The notes under the pieces are model-generated. The model worked only from the letters and a program-made list of their open reading frames with translations, was not told where the DNA came from and searched no databases. From CAZTLE01 sp964614415 (lineage in GTDB: Bacteria; Bacteroidota; Bacteroidia; Flavobacteriales; Flavobacteriaceae), in NCBI GenBank assembly GCA_964614415.1, contig CAZTLE010000183.1:1-8002 (forward strand): a stretch of 8,002 nucleotides of DNA. The letters run 5' to 3'. Below, piece after piece: positions 1-5,705 of this stretch. A program made the position numbers and the translations under genes. How positions within the stretch are numbered: position 1 is the first letter of the stretch; the number at the start of each line of letters is the position of its first letter.

Positions 1-686
1 GTATGCGTACCAAGCTTTCCTCCCTTTTGGAAGTACGAATTCTCGGGTATCGTCAAGGTAGCTTCCGAAAGTACTTCCTGCACTTTTTCATAGTATCCTT
101 CCCTGATCTTTTCAACATCTACTCCAATACCTTTTGCGATCATTTCCTCGTCGGACCCGGTAACATGAAAGAGTTCGTCCGTGTAAGTCCAAAGGTCATC
201 TATGGCTTCCTGCATTTTGGCGTGGCTTTCTTCCGTACCATCTCCCAAACGTTTTACCCAGTCCGAAGAGAAGCGCCAATGGTAACTCACTTCTTTCACC
301 CCTTTGGCGGCAATGGCGGCTAGCGTTTCATCGGCAGAAAGTTGAAGCCCTTTCATTAATTCCAGGTGAAAGGTATCGAACAGGAATTGACGTCCCACCA
401 CATATCCAAAATGCGTATTAGGTTGTTCTACCAAAAGTACATTCCTGTACTCACGTTCCTGGCGAAGGAAGGCGACATCATCTTCCGTTTTACCTTCACC
501 TGCTAAACGGGCTGCATACTGATAGTAGCTTCGCGTTTGTCCGAAAAGATCCAGTGCGATATTGGTAAGGGCAATATCGGTTTCCAGGCTGGGGCCATGT
601 CCACAAAGTTCTCCCAACCGCTGACCGAGGATCAGCGAGTTATCTGCAATACCCAGAATATATTGATACAAATTTTGATTTTCCAT
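1..686 (-). CDS. paaC: PaaC, phenylacetyl-CoA epoxidase subunit (3' end beyond the window)
   Basis: Ferritin-like helical subunit of the phenylacetyl-CoA 1,2-epoxidase, the multicomponent oxygenase that turns phenylacetyl-CoA into its ring-1,2-epoxide in the cytoplasm. In this family PaaC pairs with the catalytic PaaA and has a structural role. The visible 228 codons start at an ATG whose protein begins MENQNLYQYILGIADNSL and continue with family-typical stretches such as LGELCGHGPSLETDIALTNI, QPNTHFGYVVGRQF and EVSYHWRFSSDWVKRLGDG. The E. coli protein is about 248 residues, so roughly 20 C-terminal residues and the stop lie left of base 1. No Shine-Dalgarno is seen; the bases before the ATG are AT-rich, as is usual in Bacteroidota. 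It is the fourth visible gene of the paaEABC cluster, 93 bases after paaB, with a palindromic repeat in that gap. Identity rests on reading the reverse strand and is strong. Confidence 0.93.
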   Translation of the reverse strand, partial: MENQNLYQYILGIADNSLILGQRLGELCGHGPSLETDIALTNIALDLFGQTRSYYQYAARLAGEGKTEDDVAFLRQEREYRNVLLVEQPNTHFGYVVGRQFLFDTFHLELMKGLQLSADETLAAIAAKGVKEVSYHWRFSSDWVKRLGDGTEESHAKMQEAIDDLWTYTDELFHVTGSDEEMIAKGIGVDVEKIREGYYEKVQEVLSEATLTIPENSYFQKGGKLGTH

Positions 687-704
687 ACTTTGTTATTTTC
701 CCTT

Positions 705-759
705 GGACTGCACTTCGACTGCGCCTGTCTGCCGAAAGGCAGGCTCGGTGTGACAGTCC
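705..759. repeat. Palindromic intergenic repeat between paaB and paaC
   Basis: A 55-base element bounded by GGACTG (705-710) and CAGTCC (754-759), which are inverted copies. Inside is a compact hairpin: GTCTGCC (727-733), loop GAAA, GGCAGGC (738-744), seven pairs including one G-T. The outer arms can continue from CTG-CAC to GTG-TGA-CAG with a three-base bulge. On the paa mRNA strand it contains TGTCACACCGAGCCTGCC and GCAGTCGAAGTG. I recall very similar strings as dispersed intergenic repeats in Bacteroidota genomes; that is memory, not a search. It is not followed by a T-run on the transcript strand, so it is not a classical terminator. It lies in the transcribed spacer and could affect mRNA stability or relative paaC expression (inference). 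Confidence 0.7.
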
Positions 760-779
760 TGGGGCTAATCCTGACTTCG

Positions 780-1064
780 TCACATGTGTTTTACCTCGTC
801 CGGCAAATTGTAAAAAGTAGGATGACGATACACTTTATCCTGAGCAGGCTCAAACATTTCGCCATTGTTCTCGGGATTGGAAGCGGTGATATGCTTGCTC
901 TCCACCACCCAAATACTTACACCTTCATTACGACGGGTATATACATCCCTGGCGTTTTCCAGCGCCATTTCTGCATCAGCGGCGTGAAGACTTCCAAAGT
1001 GCCGGTGCTCCAAACCATTCTTACTTCGTACGAACACTTCCCAAAGGGGCCAGTTTTTTTCCAT
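780..1064 (-). CDS. paaB: PaaB, phenylacetyl-CoA epoxidase subunit
   Basis: Small subunit of the phenylacetyl-CoA 1,2-epoxidase; in the E. coli complex it bridges and stabilises the PaaA-PaaC assembly and carries no metal. The 94-residue product matches the usual length (about 95). It begins MEKNWPLWEVFVRSKNGLEH and contains the conserved HRHFGSLHAADAEMALENAR and a YTRRNEGVSIWVV strand. The chosen start is the ATG at 1064-1062. A TTG two codons upstream (1070-1068) would add two residues that homologues do not need. The stop is TGA. The gene follows paaA after 88 bases and precedes paaC by 93 bases, wider than normal for subunits of one complex because both gaps hold palindromic repeats. It is probably co-transcribed from the promoter before paaE. 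No Shine-Dalgarno is visible. Confidence 0.93.
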   Translation of the reverse strand: MEKNWPLWEVFVRSKNGLEHRHFGSLHAADAEMALENARDVYTRRNEGVSIWVVESKHITASNPENNGEMFEPAQDKVYRHPTFYNLPDEVKHM

Positions 1065-1079
1065 TATCAATTAGATTTT

Positions 1080-1152
1080 AGTAGTGAGTATTGAGTAGTG
1101 AGATTCTCAATACTATCATCTCAATACCCACTACTGAATTCTCAGTACTACT
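1080..1152. repeat. Imperfect palindromic repeat between paaA and paaB
   Basis: An AT-rich element built from variants of AGTAGTGAG and AGTATTGAG. AGTAGTG (1080-1086) plus GTATTGAG (1088-1095) pairs with CTCAATAC (1120-1127) plus CACTACT (1129-1135), giving fifteen pairs with one A-C mismatch. An alternative hairpin pairs AGTATTGAG (1087-1095) perfectly with CTCAATACT (1106-1114), so the two CTCAATAC copies compete for the same arm. A third relative, CTCAGTACTACT (1141-1152), directly abuts the paaA stop codon. There is no terminal T-run in either direction. It resembles dispersed flavobacterial intergenic repeats as I recall them. It sits in the transcribed paaA-paaB spacer, so it may form an intercistronic RNA hairpin (inference). 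Confidence 0.65.
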
Positions 1153-2109
1153 TTAACTCGCTTTTGCGACTTTCTTTTTAGCTTGCTTTTCGGCATAGCT
1201 CATGGCAGCGTCACGAACCCAGGCTCCGCGTTCCCATGCTCCTACCCGGGCAGCCATGCGCTCTTTATTGCAGGGGCCGTGTCCTTTTACGACCTGCCAG
1301 AACTCATCCCAGTCAATCTCGCCAAAATCATAATGACCCCGCTCTTCATTCCACTTCAAATCGGGATCAGGAATTGTAATACCCAGGATATCGGCTTGCG
1401 GTGCCGTTTGATCTATGAACTGTTGCCTCAACTCGTCATTTGTCTTTCTTTTCAACTTCCACTTCATGGACTGCTCGGTATGTGTAGATTCCGCATCGGT
1501 AGGACCAAACATCATAAGGGAAGGCCACCACCATCGGTTCAGGGCATCCTGAGCCATCGCTTTTTGCTCAGGGGTTCCCTGGCAAAGCGTTAGCATGATC
1601 TCATATCCCTGGCGCTGATGGAAACTTTCTTCCTTACACACGCGAACCATCGCACGGGCATACGGACCAAAAGAGGTATTACACAGCGGCACCTGATTGA
1701 TAATTGCAGCTCCATCAACCAACCAGCCAATGGCACCAATATCGGCCCAGGTCACCGTAGGATAGTTAAAAATGGAGGAATACTTAGCCTTTCCGGAGTG
1801 TAACTGATCGTACAATTCATCACGCGAAATACCAAGGGTCTCACAGGCGGAGTACAGATAAAGTCCGTGGCCGGCTTCATCCTGCACTTTGGCGAGCAAC
1901 GCAGCCTTTCTACGAAGCGTGGGAGCCCGTGTAATCCAATTGCCCTCGGGCAACATCCCAACGATTTCCGAATGGGCGTGCTGGGAGATCTGTCGGATAT
2001 GGGTCTTACGGTATTTCTCCGGCATCCAGTCTTTGGGCTCGATCTTCTCATCTCGTGCAATACGCGCTTCGAAGATAGCTTCCAGGTCTTTTACTTCCTT
2101 ATCACTCAT
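1153..2109 (-). CDS. paaA: PaaA, catalytic diiron subunit of phenylacetyl-CoA epoxidase
   Basis: Oxygenase subunit that binds phenylacetyl-CoA and inserts one oxygen atom across the ring C1-C2 bond, committing phenylacetate to the aerobic CoA-thioester pathway. The 318 residues compare with about 309 in E. coli. Diiron ligand motifs of the ferritin-like fold are visible: the HSEIVGM helix with E48, an ExxH at E78-H81 (QDEAGHG), and a second ExxH at E161-H164 (KEESFHQ). Other conserved stretches are LPEGNWITRAPTLRRKA, NRWWWPSLMMFGP and a C-terminal GPCNKERMAARVGAWERGAW. The C-terminus is lysine-rich (residues 309-316). It starts at ATG, 11 bases after paaE, so the two are almost certainly one transcript. 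No Shine-Dalgarno precedes it. Nothing appears truncated and all expected metal ligands are present. Confidence 0.97.
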   Translation of the reverse strand: MSDKEVKDLEAIFEARIARDEKIEPKDWMPEKYRKTHIRQISQHAHSEIVGMLPEGNWITRAPTLRRKAALLAKVQDEAGHGLYLYSACETLGISRDELYDQLHSGKAKYSSIFNYPTVTWADIGAIGWLVDGAAIINQVPLCNTSFGPYARAMVRVCKEESFHQRQGYEIMLTLCQGTPEQKAMAQDALNRWWWPSLMMFGPTDAESTHTEQSMKWKLKRKTNDELRQQFIDQTAPQADILGITIPDPDLKWNEERGHYDFGEIDWDEFWQVVKGHGPCNKERMAARVGAWERGAWVRDAAMSYAEKQAKKKVAKAS

Positions 2110-2120
2110 GGTCTATTTCT

Positions 2121-3191
2121 TTAAACGTCAAAGTCGACTTTTACTTTTTCACTCGTTGGAACAGACTGACAACTCAATACAAAATCCTGCTCCACTTCTT
2201 CTGTTTCCAGGGCATAGTTCACCTTCATTTCCACCGTTCCTTCCACCAACCTGCACTTACAGGTACTGCATACGCCGCCTTTACAAGCAAATGGCAGATC
2301 AGCGCCTGCACCCAGTGCGGCATCCAATATGTTATCATACTCATTGGTCATCGTGAAATGAAAGTCCTTCCCACCGTCCACGATGGTAACTTCCACTCCC
2401 TCCACTTTCTGCTGTGCAAGGCGTTCGGCCCGTCTCTTGTCTTCTTCTGAAAGACCTGAGACAAACAATTCATAGTGAACACTGTCTTCCGGCATGCCGG
2501 CCGCGATCAATTCATCCTTAATGAGAAAGATCATTTCTTCCGGCCCACAAATAAAAGCCTCATCAATGCCAGGAACATACAACAGCTTGCCGAAAATTTC
2601 CTGTAGCTTTTCGCTGGTAAATCTTCCGTTCAGCAATTCAATATCCCGGCGTTCTTTGGTTAGGAAATAAAAAATCTCGAACCGCCCAAAATACTGATTA
2701 CGAAGCTGTTCAATCTCTTCTTTAAAGATAATGGATTTCACGGTGCGGTTCAAGTAGAACAACTTGAAACTGGAATCGGGCTCTTTCTCAAGATGCGCTT
2801 TGATCATGGAAAGCACAGGGGTAATCCCGCTACCCGCGGCAAAAGCCACATAGGTCTTTGGGGTTTCCGAGATATCCACTCCAAAAGTACCACTAGGGGC
2901 CATCACTTCCAGTACGTCACCGGACTGGAGTTTCGTGTTCACAAAAGTAGAAAACTTTCCTTCCGGGATTTGCTTCACAGCCACCTTCCACTCCGCTGCG
3001 AATGGGCTGGAACAAAGGCTGTATGTTCTGCGCACATCTTCGCCATTCAATATGGCTCTCAGGGTGAGATGCTGTCCCTGTCGAAAGGCAAATTCATCAT
3101 AAAGTTCTTTGGGAACATCAAAGGTAACTACCGCACAATCACTTGTTTCCTTGTGCACGTCCTTTACGGGTATATCGTGGAATTGGGCCAT
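2121..3191 (-). CDS. paaE: PaaE, FAD/2Fe-2S reductase of phenylacetyl-CoA epoxidase
   Basis: NAD(P)H-dependent electron donor for the PaaABC oxygenase: electrons pass from NADPH to FAD to a 2Fe-2S cluster to the PaaA diiron site. Domains in order over 356 residues: an FNR-type flavin barrel (about 1-105) with the FAD motif RTYS at 55-58; a nucleotide-binding domain (about 110-240) with AAGSGITP at 118-125 and CGPEEM at 215-220; and a plant-type ferredoxin domain (about 265-356) with cluster ligands C303, C308, C311 and C341. Length equals that of the E. coli protein (about 356). It is the first structural gene of the cluster, directly behind the operator-promoter region, whereas in E. coli paaE follows paaABCD. 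The ATG start leaves a predicted leader of about 15 bases. The protein could be mistaken for a generic phenol-hydroxylase-type reductase, but its neighbours settle the identity. Confidence 0.95.
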   Translation of the reverse strand: MAQFHDIPVKDVHKETSDCAVVTFDVPKELYDEFAFRQGQHLTLRAILNGEDVRRTYSLCSSPFAAEWKVAVKQIPEGKFSTFVNTKLQSGDVLEVMAPSGTFGVDISETPKTYVAFAAGSGITPVLSMIKAHLEKEPDSSFKLFYLNRTVKSIIFKEEIEQLRNQYFGRFEIFYFLTKERRDIELLNGRFTSEKLQEIFGKLLYVPGIDEAFICGPEEMIFLIKDELIAAGMPEDSVHYELFVSGLSEEDKRRAERLAQQKVEGVEVTIVDGGKDFHFTMTNEYDNILDAALGAGADLPFACKGGVCSTCKCRLVEGTVEMKVNYALETEEVEQDFVLSCQSVPTSEKVKVDFDV

Positions 3192-3211
3192 GGTTTTTTC
3201 CGAAAAACATA

Positions 3212-3242
3212 CAAAACTAACACTTGTTAGTTAGATTCACAA
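3212..3242 (-). promoter_or_regulatory. Predicted paaEABC promoter (Bacteroidota type)
   Basis: Read on the minus strand, TAGTTTTG (3219-3212) fits the Bacteroidota -7 consensus TAnnTTTG exactly. A TTG (3242-3240) lies 20 bases upstream, inside the 17-23 spacing known for the primary sigma factor of Flavobacterium. Transcription would start near 3207, leaving about 15 bases before the paaE ATG. The adjacent inverted repeat covers most of the -7 box and part of the spacer, so a bound repressor would block polymerase. Confidence 0.7.
3215..3232. promoter_or_regulatory. Predicted TetR-family operator upstream of paaE
   Basis: AACTAACACTTGTTAGTT is a perfect inverted repeat with 8-base arms and a 2-base centre, the size and symmetry typical of TetR-family operators. 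It lies 43 bases beyond the stop of the TetR gene and 23 bases before paaE, and shares five bases (3215-3219) with the predicted -7 box. The likely ligand is the TetR protein encoded next door. I see no second copy upstream of the TetR gene or the hydroxylase gene, so autoregulation or control of the hydroxylase by this site is not supported. Confidence 0.75.
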
Positions 3243-3274
3243 ATAGAAGCGAAAGGCTTTCCGTTAAAACAATA

Positions 3275-3844
3275 CTAAACTATACCCTTAATGAGCACGG
3301 CTACCATATCCTTTTTCAGAATATTGACGTCCAGTTTTCCACGTTTTTGGTACCAGATATAGAGGGTTCTGAGGGTGGAAAGTATTGAGAACAGGATCAC
3401 TTCAGGATGCCGGGGTTGCAGTTCCCCGATGGCTATGCCCTTTTTTATAATGGTTCTGAAATTCTCTTCATAATCCTCACGCATGCGCACAAAATCATGA
3501 AAATCGGATCCTTCCAGGTGCATCCAGTCGTTATTGAGCAATGCCAGGGCCTCCGGTTGATTCACCGTGATATCTATATGCAGTTCAATGACCTTTTCGA
3601 TCTTCTCAAGCGGGGTGCTATCTGCGGCAAATACTTCCTCCATCCCTTGTGTAAACTCTACCGCAAGATCCATTATAAGTGTTGAAAGGATCTCCTGCTT
3701 ACTGGTAATGTGATTGTAAAGACTGGCCGCCTTGATTCCCATAGCTTCGGCTATGTCACGGACCGAAACGGCCTTGTACCCTTTTTCTTTAAAAAGTAGG
3801 GAAGCTACTGTAATGATCTCCTGTTTTCGGGACAAAGTCTTCAT
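3275..3844 (-). CDS. TetR-family transcriptional regulator, probable repressor of the paa genes
   Basis: DNA-binding regulator of 189 residues. The N-terminal TetR helix-turn-helix is clear: KQEIITVASLLFKEKGYKAV (residues 7-26), then VSVRDIAEAMGIKAASLYNH (26-45) with the recognition helix at about 37-46, and the SKQEIL start of helix 4 (48-53). The remaining 130 residues are the helical ligand-binding and dimerisation part, divergent as usual. In Thermus and Corynebacterium, TetR proteins called PaaR repress paa genes and are released by phenylacetyl-CoA; by position this is the candidate equivalent here (inference, so no gene symbol is given). It shares strand with paaE, 83 bases upstream, and the intervening DNA holds a palindromic operator on the paa promoter. 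Start is ATG at 3844. Its own promoter is not clear; GAATTTTG about 25 bases upstream is one mismatch from a -7 box. Confidence 0.9.
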   Translation of the reverse strand: MKTLSRKQEIITVASLLFKEKGYKAVSVRDIAEAMGIKAASLYNHITSKQEILSTLIMDLAVEFTQGMEEVFAADSTPLEKIEKVIELHIDITVNQPEALALLNNDWMHLEGSDFHDFVRMREDYEENFRTIIKKGIAIGELQPRHPEVILFSILSTLRTLYIWYQKRGKLDVNILKKDMVAVLIKGIV

Positions 3845-3935
3845 CTAGCTGCAAGATAAGTAATTTCAAAATTCGTTTTTGTTGTGGATATCCGTACTTA
3901 TCGCGCGAAACGATACATTCTATTGGTAAACTTAG

Positions 3936-3943
3936 TATTTTTG
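3936..3943 (+). promoter_or_regulatory. Possible -7 box of the hydroxylase gene
   Basis: TATTTTTG fits the TAnnTTTG consensus and ends seven bases before the ATG at 3951. Transcription would then begin around 3948, giving a leader of only a few bases. No TTG is found 17-23 bases upstream; the nearest one (3923-3925) is too close. The box match is exact but short and AT-rich, so chance occurrence is possible. Confidence 0.4.
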
Positions 3944-3950
3944 GCAGTCT

Positions 3951-5705
3951 ATGGAAATGCGCATTGAAACGAATGAGTTGCTGGATCGGTTACCACCACA
4001 TCTGAAGCAATACATCAAACCACAGAACTACGAGCAATACACACCTGTTAATCAGGCTGTGTGGCGCTATGTGATGCGGAAAAATGTAGACTACCTGAGC
4101 AAAGTAGCGCATGAGAGTTATGTGGATGGGCTGAGAAGAACAGGGATTTCCATTGAAGAGATCCCTTCCATGTACGGTATGAACCGTATCCTGAAAGAAA
4201 TAGGATGGGCGGCCGTAGCCGTGGACGGATTCATTCCGCCTAATGCCTTCATGGAGTTTCAGGCGTATAAGGTGTTAGTTATTGCCAGTGACATCCGGCA
4301 ACTTGAGAACATCGAATATACTCCGGCACCCGACATAATTCATGAGGGTGCGGGCCATTCCCCCATAATTGCCAGTCCGGACTATGCCGAATACCTGCGA
4401 CGTTTCGGAGAAATTGGAGCTAAGGCAATTTCCAGTGCACACGACATGGACCTGTATGAAGCCGTTCGGGAGCTGTCGATTTTAAAAGAAGCAGAAGGTA
4501 TTTCGCAAGAGCGCATCGATGCTGCCGAAGAGAAGGTCAATGAACTTCAGAATAAAAAGGTAGATCCCTCCGAAATCTCACTGATCCGAAATCTCCACTG
4601 GTGGACCGTAGAATACGGACTCATTGGAACCGTAGAAGATCCAAGAATATATGGAGCGGGGTTACTCTCCTCCATTGGAGAAAGTGAGTGGTGCATGCAG
4701 GACGAAGTAAAAAAGATCCCATATTCTATTGACGCGGCCTACCAGGAGTTTGACATCACACAACCGCAGCCACAGCTGTATGTCACACCGGATTTCGCTT
4801 ACCTGCAGGAAGTTCTGGAAGAGTTTGCCAATACCATGGCCGTTCGGAAAGGAGGCTGGCGAGGACTTAAAAAGCTCATCGGTTCCAAACAGATAGGCAC
4901 TATCGAATTGAGTACCGGATTACAGATTTCAGGGATCTTTACACGCATGATCCAAAATGAGGACAATGAGGTGGTCTACTTCGAAACGGAGGGTGAGACT
5001 GCTCTGTCTTACCGGGAGAAGGAGGTCATTGGACATGGTATTAGCCGCCATCGTAACGGATTCCGTTCACCATTGGGCAAGCTTAAGGGGATTAACCTGT
5101 TCATTGAAAATATGGGGCCTCGCGATCTTCAGGCTTATGATTTTTATGACGGCAAGCCTATTTCCTTTGAGTTTGAAAGTGGTATCACCGTGAATGGTTT
5201 GAACGTCACCGGAATGCGTAATGTGAAAGGAGAACTGATGCTCATTCAGTTTACCGATTGTACGGTGACGTACAAAGACGAGGTACTTTTCACTCCGGAA
5301 ATGGGTGACTTTGATATGGTCGTGGGAAAAGAGATCGTTTCAGCCTTTGCCGGAGCTGCCGATTACCTGTCCTTCCCGATTACACAAAAGCCCAGTTCCA
5401 CCGAAACCATTCGTGTTGAGCTTTCCGAAGAAGACAAAAAACTCAATGATCTTTATCAGGACGTTCGGAGTCTACGGGAAAGTGGTTCGGCCAATTTGCT
5501 CACTGAAAAACTGGATGATCTTTTCACAAGGGTTTCGTCGGAGTTTCCCGATGACTGGCTCTTACCGTTGGAGATCTATGAATTGATGACCGGATGTCAC
5601 CACGGAAGTTCCGATAGCGTTCTGAATCATTTAAATCAGCTAAAAACAGCGCGTCCCGAAGTGGCGCACCTCATCGACAATGGCCTCGACCTGATTACAG
5701 TTTAA
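3951..5705 (+). CDS. Aromatic amino acid hydroxylase (phenylalanine 4-monooxygenase type), long form
   Basis: Pterin-dependent non-heme iron hydroxylase, most likely converting phenylalanine to tyrosine with O2 and tetrahydropterin in the cytoplasm. The catalytic part covers about residues 1-310: GFIPPNAFMEFQAYKVLVIA (93-112) leads to the iron-ligand motif IIHEGAGHSP with H131 and H136, and the third ligand is probably E221 in HWWTVEYGLIG. The H136-E221 distance is 85 residues against about 40 in human and Chromobacterium enzymes, owing to a helical, charged insertion around 165-210. After residue 310 comes a beta-rich extension with two similar segments (318-359 and 406-447) and a helical tail (about 490-584). 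At 584 residues it is about twice the normal bacterial length; I recall similarly long forms in Bacteroidota. Start is the ATG at 3951; a second in-frame ATG is at 3957. It is divergent from the TetR gene across 106 bases, and its 3' end overlaps the convergent DUF4230 gene by 11 bases. Confidence 0.88.
   Translation: MEMRIETNELLDRLPPHLKQYIKPQNYEQYTPVNQAVWRYVMRKNVDYLSKVAHESYVDGLRRTGISIEEIPSMYGMNRILKEIGWAAVAVDGFIPPNAFMEFQAYKVLVIASDIRQLENIEYTPAPDIIHEGAGHSPIIASPDYAEYLRRFGEIGAKAISSAHDMDLYEAVRELSILKEAEGISQERIDAAEEKVNELQNKKVDPSEISLIRNLHWWTVEYGLIGTVEDPRIYGAGLLSSIGESEWCMQDEVKKIPYSIDAAYQEFDITQPQPQLYVTPDFAYLQEVLEEFANTMAVRKGGWRGLKKLIGSKQIGTIELSTGLQISGIFTRMIQNEDNEVVYFETEGETALSYREKEVIGHGISRHRNGFRSPLGKLKGINLFIENMGPRDLQAYDFYDGKPISFEFESGITVNGLNVTGMRNVKGELMLIQFTDCTVTYKDEVLFTPEMGDFDMVVGKEIVSAFAGAADYLSFPITQKPSSTETIRVELSEEDKKLNDLYQDVRSLRESGSANLLTEKLDDLFTRVSSEFPDDWLLPLEIYELMTGCHHGSSDSVLNHLNQLKTARPEVAHLIDNGLDLITV

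Noticed and set aside
3..323. 106-codon plus-strand open frame
   Set aside because: It lies entirely antisense to paaC, whose minus-strand translation is convincing; the plus-strand product resembles nothing and is cysteine/phenylalanine-rich, as shadow frames often are.
1065..1070. TTG start extending paaB by two codons
   Set aside because: The ATG at 1064 gives the normal PaaB N-terminus (MEKNWPLWEVF) and length.
537..1094. 185-codon plus-strand open frame
   Set aside because: It crosses the start of paaC, the repeat and all of paaB on the opposite strand; open only by chance.
1889..2356. 155-codon plus-strand open frame
   Set aside because: It is antisense to the paaA start and the paaE end, with serine/proline-rich low-complexity composition and no family features.
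2793..3230. 145-codon plus-strand open frame
   Set aside because: Antisense to the N-terminal half of paaE and running into the operator; no recognisable features.
3248..3266. Possible hairpin GCGAAAGGCTTTCCG after the TetR gene
   Set aside because: Only four or five pairs can form with an adequate loop and no T-run follows, so it does not support a terminator between the regulator and paaE.
3886..3908. Short palindromes GGATATCC and TCGCGCGA in the TetR-hydroxylase intergenic region
   Set aside because: Eight-base self-complementary words without extended symmetry; not similar to the paa operator and likely chance.
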